A stretch of 64,000 bases of DNA from the NCBI RefSeq assembly GCF_905220565.1, contig NC_059416.1:10478001-10542000 (forward strand), given 5' to 3'. The position numbers and the translations under genes are program-made. The notes beneath the pieces are model-generated. The model was not told where the DNA came from and searched no databases. It saw only the letters and a list, made by a program, of their open reading frames with translations. Of the stretch, positions 1-10,316 are shown piece after piece; positions within the stretch are counted from its first letter, which is position 1; the number at the start of each line of letters is the position of its first letter. This DNA is from Melitaea cinxia (taxonomy: Eukaryota > Arthropoda > Insecta > Lepidoptera > Nymphalidae).

Positions 1-40
1 CAGAAAAAATGTAATTATTTACAACATCACATAGGACACC

Positions 41-232
41 TCAAAAATAACAGTATTTCCCCACTATTTAATGGATGTTATTATAAATATCAACCTTCCT
101 CTTCAATCAATCTATCTATTAAAAAAAAACGCATCAAAATCCGTTGCGTAGTTTTAAAGATTTAAGTATACATAGGAACATAGGGACATAGGGACAGAGA
201 AAGCGACTTTGTTTTATACTATGTTGTGATTA
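41..232 (-). mobile_element. Helitron-type fragment (truncated)
   Basis: Read on the minus strand this matches the elements at 22798-22977 and 52603-52794, including the block around GCATCAAAATCCGTTGC and the AAAGCGACTTT segment. The CTAG end is missing, so this is a truncated relic. Family assignment is inferred from the better-preserved copies. Confidence 0.6.
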
Positions 233-709
233 CAAATCAAAAACAAAAATAGAATATTTTTTTATGAAAATAATTCTGCTACTGTTATAACAAACGGATC
301 CATGTAGTTAAACTCAACACTATTTTTGACCTTTTAAAAGGCCATTTATATCTCCGACATAACTTGTAAGGCTCACGATGATCGTCGAATATTCTAGTCA
401 ATGTTGACTAATAGGTAAGCGTCCTAACTCATAAACTCGATACAAATTCGTTCAGAAACCGGAACTTCGCCGGATATAAGCTCTTAGATGATATACGACC
501 ACGTTAGTTCTGTAGTAGCATTGCGCTTGACTCCGTCTTGGTTATGAATAGAATGTACTTTACAAAAAGAGTAATGTTTGGTAATTATTTATAAATGAAA
601 AATGATATGTGATAAATGTATTTATCGCGTATCACATTTTTTTGAAATTTATTGTTTTATTTTTATTTATAAAATAAATTTCTTGTTAATAAAACTCTAT
701 ATAAAAATA
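233..709. other. AT-rich stretch, no gene seen
   Basis: Only short accidental reading frames are present, and no conserved motif or terminal repeat was recognised. Confidence 0.5.
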
Positions 710-1026
710 CTAGCTGTGCCCGCAACTTCGTCCGCGTGGAATTTAACAAAAAAATTACAGTTCATTTCGCAGTGTTATATATAAATAAATTACTAAAATA
801 TAAAGTAGCCTAAGTTACTCCTTACTACATCAGCTATCTGCCAGTGAAGTCCCGTCAAAATTGATCCAGCCGTTTCAGAAATTAGCCGGATCAAACAGAC
901 AGACGGACAAAAATTGTAAAAACATGTTATTTCGGTATATGTACCTGTATACATCCATATGCATTTAGTAAAAGCGGTTATTTTAATATTTCAAACAGAC
1001 ACTCCAATTTTATTTATTTTTATAGA
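710..1026 (-). mobile_element. Non-autonomous Helitron
   Basis: On the minus strand the element starts TCTATA and ends in CTAG followed by T, the classical Helitron ends. The 3' end carries GCGGACGAAGTTGCGGGCAC just before AGCTAG. It matches 10317-10606 and the 5' part at 59709-59955, with shared blocks CCAGCCGTTTCAGAAATTAG and AAAAGCGGTTATTTTAATAT. There are no inverted repeats and no coding capacity. Confidence 0.8.
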
Positions 1027-1175
1027 TATATCTTTTGTTATCATATTTTGTTTAAATCACGTTTAAATATTTTTATAAAAATGCTTTATAGTCGATCAAA
1101 AGCTATAATCAATTAGGACTATAAAGATTATATGTACGATTTTATTTTTGTGTTACCCTCACATTAGGAATTCTA

Positions 1176-1495
1176 AACATTTTTGAATATCATATCAAAA
1201 ATTGACCGAGCTGGAGCGGTACATATTAAAAATAGCATGGTGTCGTCTCCTGTCAAAGATTTTCATTGTAATATGAAACTTTGAATAGTTACGGGTCTCT
1301 GTAAAGAACTCACTATAGACGGCGCCACGGTTCGCTTAAACCGAAAATAAAAATCATCATATCAAAAATTTCGCTCTAGCGGGTACCTACATCGTTCCAT
1401 AGCTTAATTGGCTAGAGCGCCGACACGGTCAGTCGGAGACGCGGGTTCGGATCCCGCTGGAGCGGTCAATTTTTGATATGATATTCAAAAATGTT
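1176..1495. mobile_element. TA-flanked MITE with ~35-bp perfect inverted ends and an internal tRNA-like module
   Basis: The arms 1174-1208 and 1463-1497 are exact reverse complements. Outermost on each side is a TA dinucleotide, as expected for a Tc1/mariner-type target duplication. The arm reads AACATTTTTGAATATCATAT inward. The interior has no reading frame but holds a tRNA-like sequence whose last bases overlap the right arm. A second partial arm-like motif (CATATCAAAAATTT) lies near 1360. The superfamily is inferred only from the TA flank. Confidence 0.75.
1393..1465 (+). other. tRNA-like (Thr-GGT-like) module inside the MITE
   Basis: The sequence folds into a full cloverleaf. The acceptor is CGTTCCA with TGGAGCG, and the D arm is GCTT with GAGC. 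The anticodon stem CCGAC/GTCGG closes a 7-base loop ACGGTCA. The T arm GCGGG/CCCGC has loop TTCGGAT. An A box (TAGCTTAATTGG) and B box (GGTTCGGATCC) are present. The nominal anticodon GGT would read threonine, but the base before it is C rather than the near-universal T33. Its 3' acceptor strand is embedded in the transposon arm, so I treat it as a transposon-borne tRNA relic rather than a working gene. Confidence 0.65.
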
Positions 1496-1609
1496 TATAA
1501 AGATTATGTTAAGAAGGGATGGTAGGAAATGGTATCGTTTCATATCAAAAATCAGATTTAAATCTGAAAATTATGCATTAATTTATCATATACTCGTAAT
1601 ATGGTTATA

Positions 1610-1800
1610 TTAAAGTGTGTATGCAAATCACACTCGGCAGAGTTCTTAAAAGTCGTAGGTAGGTAAGCCGTTGTCGCGGTAGCGTGACCCCGTGGCGTCC
1701 CACTAGACGACGAGGGTACCACTTGTTTTTAGTGGGTAATCTGGCGAGCCCCAAACTCCCGTCGCCTTAGGGCGGTGAGGTTAGTGTGTAAAGGTATTTT
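1610..1800. repeat. GC-richer segment, unclassified
   Basis: It contrasts with its AT-rich surroundings (for example CCCCGTGGCGTCCCACTAG and CCCGTCGCCTTAGGGCGG) and resembles untranslated parts of retroelements, but no family could be assigned. No open frame of useful length was found. Confidence 0.3.
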
Positions 1801-2454
1801 CCAGCGTAAAAAAAAGGTAGATAAGCCGTTACGATTTCTTCTATCGTCGAAAATTACAGTTACGTGAAAAAGGTCGTAAGCGCCATGCAAAACGTGTCGC
1901 TTAGGTACACGTTTTGATATACATTTATGTGTTTGTTACTTTATCGTGACGCATTTTCGTTTCATCGAGTTTCAAATCGAATCGATTCTAAAGAAGTTTT
2001 ACTTCAATAATAAATTGCACATAAGTCTACATTTTATGTATAGCATAAGTATGTTTAATAGCAGTGACTTATTACTCCAGGCCATCTATTTGCAAATGTG
2101 TCACTACAAACCTTATAATGGAACCTCATCGTCCAAAGCACTCCTTCATTATTTTCATTTTCGTCATTAGTGTTATCTAGGTTGTAGGGGAAGACACAAT
2201 ATTATCAAATCGCAAGTTTCTACCTCTCTGCAGCTCTCCAACATTTCATCAACAAGTCCCCTACAGGGGCTACAAGACTATAAATTGTCTCAAGTCTCCC
2301 TTATAATCGTCTTAAGTTATACACTCTCACTGAATCCTAGCCTATATAGTATATTGCCTTATAATAACCATTTGTGAAATTAAATAATTATTCAATGGAT
2401 CAACATATAAAAATAAAATAAAAATTTGTCTCCGAGATACGAATGTGAGACTTA
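1801..2454. other. No gene seen
   Basis: AT-rich with short accidental frames only. AAGAAGTTTTACTTCA near 1991 matches one end of the MITE family at 34105-34345 and 54078-54320, but no partner end was found. Confidence 0.4.
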
Positions 2455-2980
2455 TCAAGAAAAAAGAGGTGGTTCTCAATTCGATTGTAATTTTTTTTTA
2501 AATGTATGTTACCTCAGAACTTTTGACCGTGTGGACCGATTTCGACAATTTCTTTTTTTCATCGAAAGGTGGTGTGTGTCAATTGGTGTCATTTAAATTT
2601 AATTGCGATCTAAAAACTACTTTTCGATTTATATCTAATACTTAATGCATATTTACTTGACTATTTTTCGTCGACCTACGTTGTATTCTACCGCATAACT
2701 TTACACTGGGTCCACCGATTTTGATAATTCTTGTTTTAATCAAAAGCTGATTCTTGTCTTGTAGTTTCATATATATTCAATTGAAGTCATTCTTGTTTTA
2801 ATCGAAATCTAATTACTGTTATGTGGACCTATTTAAATTTAAAGTAGATCTGATGAGTGTCTTTTTTAAGTAATCTTTGATACCGTGTATTTACTTGACT
2901 ATTTTTTCGTTTACTTACGTTGTATTTATTACTTGTCTATGTAATTTAAGTCGTTTTTTTTTATTTGCGATTAAACACAA
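2455..2980 (+). repeat. ~600-bp GCGAGCAAAC-family repeat, diverged copy
   Basis: It begins with the GGTTCTCAATTCGA block, then CGTGTGGACCGATTTCGACA and several TTTACTTGACTATTTTT blocks, and ends near the degraded TTGCGATTAAACACAATTAT terminus. Same family as 3813-4385, 5820-6424, 20876-21502 and 22022-22792. Confidence 0.7.
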
Positions 2981-3219
2981 TTATTTATGATCAATAATTA
3001 CTAAAGTACAGGTAAACAAGTTAGCGTATAGGTATATTCGTTTGACTGTGTTAAGTGTCTCGTACTACAGTTTATTTATAGCTAACAGACCCTTGTCATT
3101 GATGCATACCCTCTAATTCTGTACCTTACCATAGACTACATAATATTAATAAACGTGAATAAATTAATATAATCATATATCAATGTCAACTGTCAATGCA
3201 TATCTATTTGTTTATTTTT

Positions 3220-3376
3220 TGAAGTGAAAACTCCTTTTGGCGAATCGCACACACAATTTTTCGTAAGTAGTAAGTTAAGCTGATCCGTCACGTTCTGAGG
3301 TGAAAGGCGTGATCGGGTGATTTCGGGACTTATTGCGTTATTGCTTGATTGCGGTTGCCAATGAAGTTTTCACTTC
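3220..3376. mobile_element. Small MITE with GAAGTGAAAACT ends
   Basis: GAAGTGAAAACT at 3221 and its reverse complement AGTTTTCACTTC at 3365-3376 bracket about 155 bp with no coding capacity. The ends resemble the TGAAGTAAAACTTC ends of the MITEs at 34134 and 54113. Confidence 0.5.
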
Positions 3377-3660
3377 TGCCTTGCGGTCTTAAGCACACAC
3401 TCTATTTTTTTGTTGTCAACTTTTTTTGTGAAATACCCCCATCTATCGTCCGCTGCCTCCCGCGTTACGGAGACTGATTGGTCAGGTAGGGTCTGCGTTG
3501 CCGACCGCGTCTTCTGCGTCGAATTGTTGACAAAGCAGCGCGTTGCTCGCTCCACGCTGGACAATCCGCGCGCGCGTGTGCTCAGCCGTGTCTTCGACGT
3601 CGCAATAATGACACGCCGACGTCGGTTACTGCCCCAAATATAATTTACACACTGCATATT
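3377..3660. other. GC-rich anonymous segment
   Basis: Markedly richer in CpG than its surroundings, and open on both strands for about 75 to 95 codons. The predicted products are basic and resemble no family I know. It may be a CpG-bearing untranslated or promoter segment, or the body of an unclassified transposon. Confidence 0.25.
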
Positions 3661-3812
3661 ATAAAAATCAATTCATTCAGTCAATTATCTTCTACCGTTA
3701 CAATATTATAATACACAACCTAAAGACATTATCCTGACTTAGTCTCTAAATTAATAACAGCTTGAATAACATTCTTTTAAAGTCATAACAGTAGACTGAT
3801 TTTATAATTTAT

Positions 3813-4385
3813 TAACCGACTTCCTAAAAAGAAGGAGGTTCTCAATTCGACTGTTTTTTCTATGTTTTTTACATCAGAAATTTTGACCGTGTGGACCGAT
3901 TTTGACAAATTTTGTTTTAATCGAAAGTTGGTGTGTGCCAATTGGTCCCATTTAAATTTATTTGAGATCTAACAACTGCTTTTCGAGTTATATCTAATAA
4001 TGCGTTTTTACTTGACGCTTTTTTCGTCGACCTACGTTGTATTTAGATAATTCTTTTTTTTGTTGGAAAGGAGATATCCCTAGTTTAGTACCATGATAAG
4101 GAAACCAGGATCTGATGATGGGATCTCAGAGAAATCGAAGGAAACTCTTGGAAATCCGCAATAACTTTTTACTGGGTGTACCGATTTTAATAATTTTTAA
4201 TTTAATCGAAAGCTGATGTTTGTCATGTGGTCACATATAAATTATATTGAGATCTGATAACTACTTTTTGAGTAATCTTTGATAACGCGTAGTTACTTGA
4301 CTATTTTTTCGTCGATCTACGTTGTATTACTCGTCGATGTAATTGAAGTCGGTTTTTTTTTCGTTTGCGAGCAAACACAATTATT
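3813..4385 (+). repeat. ~600-bp GCGAGCAAAC-family repeat, near full length
   Basis: It starts AACCGACTTC, then GGAGGTTCTCAATTCGACTG, and ends GAAGTCGGTT followed by TTCGTTTGCGAGCAAACACA. AACCGACTTC and GAAGTCGGTT form short inverted ends, and GTTTGC-GA-GCAAAC can form a 6-bp terminal hairpin. The interior consists of two diverged ~170-bp units, each with the sequence ACTGGGTGTACCGATTTT or a relative. There is no coding capacity. Confidence 0.75.
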
Positions 4386-4639
4386 ATTTACCCCTTAATT
4401 CCTTGATTTTAGGATTTTGATGCTGTATTTGTATGTGTGATTTGTATGATATCCGCAGATTTTTGTTACTTTAACATTATAATTATTGACTTTTTGGTCA
4501 ATAAATGTTGATACATTATTTATTTTTTTCATTAGTTACTATTTTGGAATTATTTTTAAATTCGACCTCTTAATATCCTGTGGCTTTATATATCTAGGAT
4601 ATAGTGCCTTAAAAGTCTATTGTCTTTCTGATCTAAATT

Positions 4640-4671
4640 ATCCTTCGCGGTCGAAGCCGCGGTAAAAGCTA
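4640..4671 (+). mobile_element. Helitron 3' terminus
   Basis: CGCGGTCGAAGCCGCGGTAA followed by AAGCTAG|T has the palindromic stem and CTAG ending typical of lepidopteran Helitrons. The upstream body could not be delimited. Confidence 0.5.
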
Positions 4672-5004
4672 GTTTTATTCTATGTAAAATTAGTAGATCT
4701 GGCAAACTACGTACCGTCATGATTTCGTAGGCAAAAAGCTTGTCCTGACATTAAAAAACTAAAAATAAAATAATTATCCAATTTGGTGACATACATACAA
4801 TTCTGCTATTCATTGTTATTATATAGATTTTCGAGAGATGAAGTATCTGTCGCGATACAGACTTTCGTTTTATAAATAAGTGATGCAATACCGGTTTGTG
4901 TGAATCATAAATGGAAGCGCTAAAGACTTGCCTACACAAGCATCGCCTACGTTGTTGTTGCTTAGATTAACTAACTTAGCTAAAATTTCACACGTACTAG
5001 CGTC

Positions 5005-5076
5005 GGGGATATAGCTCAGTGGTAGAGCATTCGACTGCAGATCGAGAGGTCCCCGGTTCAAACCCGGGTGTCCCCT
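5005..5076 (+). tRNA. tRNA-Cys (GCA)
   Basis: A complete 72-nt cloverleaf. The acceptor GGGGATA pairs with TGTCCCC, with discriminator T at 5076. The D arm is GCTC/GAGC. The anticodon stem TTCGA/TCGAG closes loop CTGCAGA, giving anticodon GCA at 5037-5039. The T arm CCCGG/CCGGG has loop TTCAAAC. The A box (TAGCTCAGTGG) and B box (GGTTCAAACCC) are intact, and a T-rich Pol III stop follows near 5084 (TTTTTT). It delivers cysteine to UGC/UGU codons. All pairs are preserved, unlike the SINE-derived tRNA-like heads elsewhere, so this is probably functional. Confidence 0.95.
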
Positions 5077-5428
5077 AAATATGTTTTTTTGTAAGTAGTG
5101 TAACTTAAACATAGAATTTGAATACAATTTTTCAAGTCTGTATAGCCTTCGCGTCTAATTTTTTCTGTATATTTTTTTTTTATGTTTGCTCACTATGATG
5201 TTATGTATTTTTTTATTATTTTTATTTAGTATTATTTAATTTTTCCTGTTTCCTCTAAGTTGTTGATAAATTAAATCTCAAATCAGTCTTAATGATTCGT
5301 CTAATTAATTAACACATTTATATTTCTTTTAGTAATCTCTATAAGTTAGAGCGTCAGAGGCAAGAAGATTAATGACTACAATAGAACTAAACGAAGAGGT
5401 TTGTTCATTTCGATATTTTTTTGTTTTA
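5077..5428. other. No gene seen
   Basis: AT-rich flank of the tRNA gene with no recognisable element. Confidence 0.4.
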
Positions 5429-5545
5429 TGTTACCTGTAACATCCCACTGCTGGGCATAGGCTTCTTTCTACATGCAGGAGAAGGATCGGAGCTTTATAC
5501 ACCGCGCTGCTTCACAGCGGCTTGGCGGTCGGTTTCATGACTTTA
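5429..5545 (-). mobile_element. SINE 3' fragment (RTE-tailed family)
   Basis: The minus strand ends with the TGGGATGTTACAGGT tail and carries the relative of AGGCCTATGCCCAGCAGTGG shared by the full-length SINE at 28484-28825. The 5' tRNA-like head is missing. Confidence 0.7.
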
Positions 5546-5819
5546 TAAAAAATATTTTGATCAATGCAAGTTGATTTTAACTGTTACGTGTATCCGACAC
5601 ATATTTTTAATAATTGTTATGGCTCGCAAACGAAAAAAACTAACTACAATTAACATTGACAAGTAATCATGACTGTATTATATGCAAGATTTTGTACTAA
5701 AACACAGTTTATACATTATTTTCAAAAGAGTATCTAACTGCGGAGTTTCTTGCCTAACTTGACTTTTAAAAATAATAATTAGTTTTGAAATTTTAATCTG
5801 TAATAAACATAACTCAAAT

Positions 5820-6424
5820 AATTGTGTTTGCTCGCAAACGAAAAAAACCGACTTCAATTACATCGACGAGAAATACAACGTAGATCGACGAAAAAATAGT
5901 CAAGTAACTACGCGTTATCAAAGATTATTCAAAAAGTAGTTATCAAATCTAGATAAAATTTATATGTGACCACATGATAAACATCAGCTTTCGATTAAAT
6001 TAAAAATTATCAAAATCGGTACACCCAGTAAAAAGTTATTGCGGATTTTCGAGAGTTTCCATCGATTTCTCTAGGATCTCATCATCAGATCCAGGTTTCC
6101 TTATCACGGTACTAAACTAAGAATATCTGCTTTCCAACAAAAAAAGAATTATCAAAATCGGTACATCCAGTAGAAAGTTATGCGGTATAATACAACGTAG
6201 GTCGACGAAACAAGCGTCAAGTAAAAACGCATTATTAGATATAACTCGAAAAGTGGTTGTTAGATCTCAAATAAATTTAAATGGGACCAATCGACACACA
6301 CCACCTTTCGATTAAAAAATTTTTTGTCGAAATCGGTCCACCCGGTCAAAAGTTCTGGTGTAACATACATTAAAAAAAACAGTCGAATTGAGAACCTCCT
6401 CCTTTTTTGGAAGTCGGTTAAAAA
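5820..6424 (-). repeat. ~600-bp GCGAGCAAAC-family repeat, full length
   Basis: On the plus strand it begins AATTGTGTTTGCTCGCAAAC, then CCGACTTCAATTACATCGAC, and ends with CCTCCTCCTTTTTTGGAAGT and CGGTTAAAAA. Both internal units are present. It abuts a SINE fragment at its right end. Confidence 0.8.
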
Positions 6425-6429
6425 CGCGA

Positions 6430-6562
6430 TGGATTGCAAACTTAATCCACCACGCTGCTCCACTGCGGGTTGGTGGATATTTCCTACTACGACTAACGAT
6501 CGTTATCAGGTGTCTTTGATAACAACGGGGATCGACAGCTTAACGTGCTCTCTGAGGTTAAA
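6430..6562 (-). mobile_element. SINE central fragment
   Basis: It contains CACGCTGCTCCACTGCGGGT, a relative of AACGATCGCTATCAGGTGT, and CTTAACGTGCTCTCTGAGG, in the order found in the 28484-28825 SINE. Both ends are lost. Confidence 0.7.
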
Positions 6563-6565
6563 CTT

Positions 6566-6700
6566 TTTTTTTTTAATTATATAGACTAGCGCTTGACCGC
6601 GATCTAACCTGATGGTAAGTGAAGATGCAGCCTAAGATAGTGCGCGCTTGCCTAGAAGATGCCTATTCACTCTTGATTTGAAAATACCCAAGTTGTAATT
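6566..6700 (-). mobile_element. LINE 3' end (same family as 48930-49620)
   Basis: AGCGCTTGACCGCGATCTAA, then GTGAAGATGCAGCCTAAGAT and GCGCGCTTGCCTAGAAGATG, match the 3' untranslated region of the LINE ending near 48945. The poly-T run at 6557-6568 is the tail seen from the opposite strand. Confidence 0.7.
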
Positions 6701-6957
6701 ATTGAAACTAGGACTAATACGTCATTATTTTGATAGAATTGTGTACGCGCCACTTATTTGCTAACTGCATGCGAATTAACTTGATTCAATTAATTAATTA
6801 AATAAATTTATTGACGCGTGCTAATGTGCCAGTTGCGCAATACGGTCATCGTGTAATGAATTGACATATTACATAGAAAAATGTAGGTACATTGAGCAAT
6901 GTTAGTGCTGAGCAAGCGTTCTCTTCCAAACAACTCTTGATTCATATTACTCAAACA

Positions 6958-7070
6958 CATGCACAGTCTGTAACACTGGTGGGTATAGGCCTCTTTCTCC
7001 GTATAAGAGCAAAGTCGGAGCATATTCCAACAAGCTACTCCACTGCGGGTTGGTGGATTAATATATAATT
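6958..7070 (-). mobile_element. SINE 3' fragment, diverged
   Basis: It matches the tail of the RTE-tailed SINE family (AGGCCTCTTTCTCCGTATAA, then ACTCCACTGCGGGTTGGTGG). Confidence 0.55.
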
Positions 7071-7139
7071 TATTGTAGACCTGATATAGATTGTAGATTG
7101 GATTAATATATAATTGTACAAGAAATTATATTGGCTTCG

Positions 7140-7435
7140 GTACTATAGAATATAGCCACCCCCCTCTCTTCCCGTGGGTGTCGTAAGGGGCGACTAAGGG
7201 ATAACACAGTTCCGCTACCACCTTGGAACTTAAGAACCAACCGGTGGCGGGATAACCATCCTACTGCTGGCTTTGAAATACACAGGCCGAAGACAAAGCC
7301 AGCCCTGCGGGCACCAACCCGCCTGCCCAGCGTGGTGGCTATGGGCAAAACACATGAGTTCACGTTATTTTTGGCGTAAACTTGTGGAGGCCTATGTCCA
7401 GCAGTGGACTGTATAGGCTATAATGATGATGATGT
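7140..7435 (+). mobile_element. RTE-related LINE 3' end
   Basis: The segment from CCCTCTCTTCCCGTGGGTGT to GCCTATGTCCAGCAGTGGAC ends in a short ATGATGATG repeat, as RTE 3' ends often do. A second copy lies at 35640-35945. Only untranslated sequence and the last codons of the LINE seem to be present. Confidence 0.7.
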
Positions 7436-7439
7436 AATG

Positions 7440-7600
7440 ATTATTGTAGACCAATGTAAATAAACAAACCTTTAAACGACCCCCAGAAGGGCGAAATTTT
7501 TGTGTCGAGGGTACGAAAAACACAACACAAACACAAAAAGCCAGACTACGACAAACATCTGAACAACAACAAATAATTGAACACGCGACCACAACCGTAA
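7440..7600 (-). mobile_element. SINE-like mid fragment
   Basis: Blocks such as AACACAAACACAAAAAGCCA and CTACGACAAACATCTGAACA parallel the SINE at 47240-47460. The head and tail are not distinguishable. Confidence 0.4.
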
Positions 7601-7645
7601 CAAAAACATGCTGTGATGACTATGCTTATCCATTATATTATTTTA

Positions 7646-7835
7646 CTAGCGACGGCTTCGCATGGTTGCAAAAACTATCAGTATTCCTCTACTATATTAT
7701 GCATGTATTATACATATAAACCTTCATGTGGTATTACTATATTTACTAAAGAAAACCGCATCAAAATCCGTTGCATAGTTTCAAAAATCTAAGCATACAG
7801 AAAGCAGGAAGCGACTTTTATAGTATGTACTGATA
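7646..7835 (-). mobile_element. Helitron-type element
   Basis: The minus strand terminates in a shortened version of GAAGCCGGGGCGGGTCGCTAG and carries the CGGTTTTCTTTAGTAAATAT and CAACGGATTTTGATGCGG blocks found in 52603-52794. CTAG lies at 7646-7649. Confidence 0.7.
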
Positions 7836-7844
7836 ATTAGATTA

Positions 7845-8156
7845 TCTAATATATAAAATTCTCGTATCGCGATGTTTGTAGTTAAACTCCTCCGAAACGG
7901 CTTGACCGATTCTCATGAAATTTTGTGTGCATATTGGGTAAGTTTGAGAATTGAACAACATCTATTTTTCATCCCCCAAAATGTTAAAGGTAGTCCAACC
8001 CAATTTTTTTTTAATTATTAGATAAATTATTTATTTTTTATTTATTTATGATTTGGCGTAAAAAAATACATACAACCCTAAATTTTAACCCTTCTACCAC
8101 CAACCCATATTTTTAAATAGCGTTCGCGGCAAGCCAACGTTTGCCGAGTCAGCTAG
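7845..8156 (+). mobile_element. Complete non-autonomous Helitron (312 bp)
   Basis: It begins TCTAATATATAAAATTCTCG directly after an A and ends GCCGAGTCAGCTAG directly before a T. That is the A|TC...CTAG|T arrangement produced by rolling-circle transposons, which make no target duplication. There are no inverted ends and no coding capacity. The block CGAAACGGCTTGACCGATTC is a hallmark of a widespread lepidopteran family. Confidence 0.85.
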
Positions 8157-8430
8157 TTATTATATAAATGTTCAGTAGTTATATGTACATATTGACCAGT
8201 CTGTTTTTTTCAAAGTTCTGCGGAATAATTTTCCAATTCATTGGTACCCGTTCTCGGTGGACCAGATGTAGTACGGTTCATTACCTGAAAATTCTTGCGT
8301 GTATCTTGAAAATTTGAAATAACATTTAATAGCTATGGAAATATACGACGTAACTACGGCGCTATATATAAATTTGTCGATGCTAATATTATAAAAAGTA
8401 AACATTTATATTTTTGAATATTTATAACCT

Positions 8431-8615
8431 GCTTCAACCTGTAATATCCCACTACTGGGTATAGGCCTCTTTCCTCATGTAGGAGAAGGATCAGAGCTTA
8501 ATCCATCACGCTGCTCCAATGCGGGTTGGCGGATTCCCTACTATGAATAACGATCGCTATCAGGTGTACATGATAACAACCGGGACCGACGGCTGAACGT
8601 GCTCTCCGATTTATA
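8431..8615 (-). mobile_element. SINE, 5'-truncated
   Basis: It matches the 3' half of the full-length SINE at 28484-28825: the TAGGCCTCTTTCCTCATG tail block, CACGCTGCTCCAATGCGGGT and GATCGCTATCAGGTGTACAT. Confidence 0.75.
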
Positions 8616-8734
8616 ACCAATTAACTCATAGAGTACTCAAATGATATTTAACATTATTTCTCCAGTAGAATGTTACTTTATCACTAGATATATAAAATAT
8701 ATTTTAACAGAAGATTAAGGCACAGCCAAAATCA

Positions 8735-8772
8735 TATAATCCACGAATGCGAAGCCGAGGTCGGAAAGCTAG
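8735..8772 (+). mobile_element. Helitron 3' terminus
   Basis: ATGCGAAGCCGAGGTCGGAA followed by AGCTAG|T is a typical Helitron end. The body to the left is not delimited. Confidence 0.45.
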
Positions 8773-8856
8773 TATAATAAAATTGATCCAATGCGTCATT
8801 CGATATACAAAAGATACTTTGGAGGAGAATCTTGGAAAATCGATACTGAAGCCAAT

Positions 8857-9450
8857 AATTGTGTTTGCTCGCAAACGAAAAAAACTGACTTCAATTACAT
8901 CGACAAGTAATATCACACTCACTTCAGCCTATGGCAGTCCACTGCTGGACATAGGCCTCCCCAAGTTCGCGCCAGACATCCCGGTTTTCCGCAATCCTCA
9001 TCCAGCCTACACCGGCAATCTTACGTAGATCGTCGATCCGACGGGCCGGAGGACGTCCCATACTGCGTTTGCCAAGACGCGGTCTCCACTCCAGGACCCG
9101 TCTACTCTAACGGCCATCGGTCCTGCGACACAGATTACCAGCCCACTGCCACTTCAACTTGCTAATTCTGTGACAATTAATATAGTTACGACTTAAGTAG
9201 ACGAAGAAAATTAACAAACGCAATAGTTGTCACTACGATTATCGAGGGTTTCCCTTGATTTCTCTGGGATTCCACTATCAGATCCTGGTTTCCTTATTAT
9301 GGTACCACACTTGGGATATCTCTTTGTCCAAAAAAAAAGAATTATCAAAATCGGTTCATAAACGACGAATTTATCCCCGAACATACATAAATATATATAT
9401 ATACACGGTCGAATTGAGTAGCCTCCTCCTTTTTTGAAGCCGGTCAAAAA
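8857..9450 (-). repeat. ~600-bp repeat copy split by an RTE fragment
   Basis: The left part (8857-8917) has the GTTTGCTCGCAAACG end. The right part (9232-9450) has TTTCTCTGGGATTCCACTAT and ends with CCTCCTCCTTTTTTGAAGCC. Between them lies the RTE 3' fragment at 8931-9172, so the RTE inserted into an existing copy or replaced part of it. Confidence 0.7.
8931..9172 (-). pseudogene. RTE LINE ORF2 C-terminal fragment
   Basis: The minus strand encodes the RTE C-terminus: HRISKLKWQWAGN, then VLEWRPRLGKRSMGRPP, WIDDLRKIAGVGWM and AYVQQWTAIG-like segments. The 3' end (GCCTATGTCCAGCAGTGGAC in sense) is followed by GGCTGAAGTG. This is the tail of a reverse transcriptase that copies its RNA into DNA. 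The catalytic domain is absent (5'-truncated), so it is dead. Confidence 0.8.
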
Positions 9451-10130
9451 ATTGCCACAAAATACATTTGAAACTTATTTCAAGAAATAATTAATAGCTA
9501 AGGCATATTATTCTTCTCAGCATAGTATTTCTTGCTAAATGTGGTTAAATTTATACTGATCGACAGATTTTTAAAAGAATAACTGAGGGGTTACTTTTCA
9601 ATTCTTCTCTGCAGAAGGTACATTCCGAATCAATTGTAGCCTTACAATAAACATAATTATTTTTGAAAGATTTTCAAATGATAATTCAAAAGTCTTGAAG
9701 GCTACTTGAATAAATTTTATTTTTAATTTGAATATAAAATTTACCCTAAATAACATTCACCGACTGTGCTCTAAAGTTTTATTACTCCAATTGTACATTT
9801 TTACATTTTTATCAGATGTACAGTATATATACGAGCTATATAAAAATATAATTTATTATTGTTTGAAGTTACTTCCAACTGTCCTTTATAATATTTTTCG
9901 GTCAAACTTTTACACAATATCTTCACTTAAAACTTTAACAATCAGATGAAAATAGAATTCTTATAATCCGCTGAAATTAAAAAGAAACTTCGTTTGTTAA
10001 CAAAAGCAGGGTATTGTAACTTAATCTTTAGTCGAATAATTAAATGACCTCATTATAACGTATTAAGACTAGAAAAGGTTACACTAATGATCCAACAATC
10101 GATATTAGGTTTTAATCTGTAATAATATTT
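9451..10130. other. AT-rich stretch, no gene seen
   Basis: Only low-complexity short frames are present. No repeat family was recognised. Confidence 0.45.
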
Positions 10131-10316
10131 AATAATTTTATATATAATAAAAATTAATATTGCTAAGCGCATAACTCAAGAAGGGCTCGACCAATTCGGC
10201 TAATTTATTTTTTTTATGTTCCTTAAGGCCCACGGAAGGTTTTTATAACAAAAAAAAAAATTATAAAAATCAAAATTATTACTCTGAAAACGTTACATTT
10301 GTTTTACTATTAACTA
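10131..10316 (+). repeat. Probable Helitron-type 5' fragment
   Basis: GCGCATAACTCAAGAAGGGC and GACCAATTCGGCTAATTT resemble the sense-strand bodies of lepidopteran Helitrons. The ends are unclear and the piece abuts the element at 10317. Confidence 0.35.

Noticed and set aside
1393..1465. Functional tRNA-Thr(GGT)
   Set aside because: The cloverleaf is good, but T33 is missing and the acceptor stem overlaps a transposon arm, so I list it only as a tRNA-like module.
3370..3657. Overlapping frames on both strands in a GC-rich segment (95 and 77 codons)
   Set aside because: Open frames on both strands are expected by chance in GC-rich DNA, and neither product resembles a known family.
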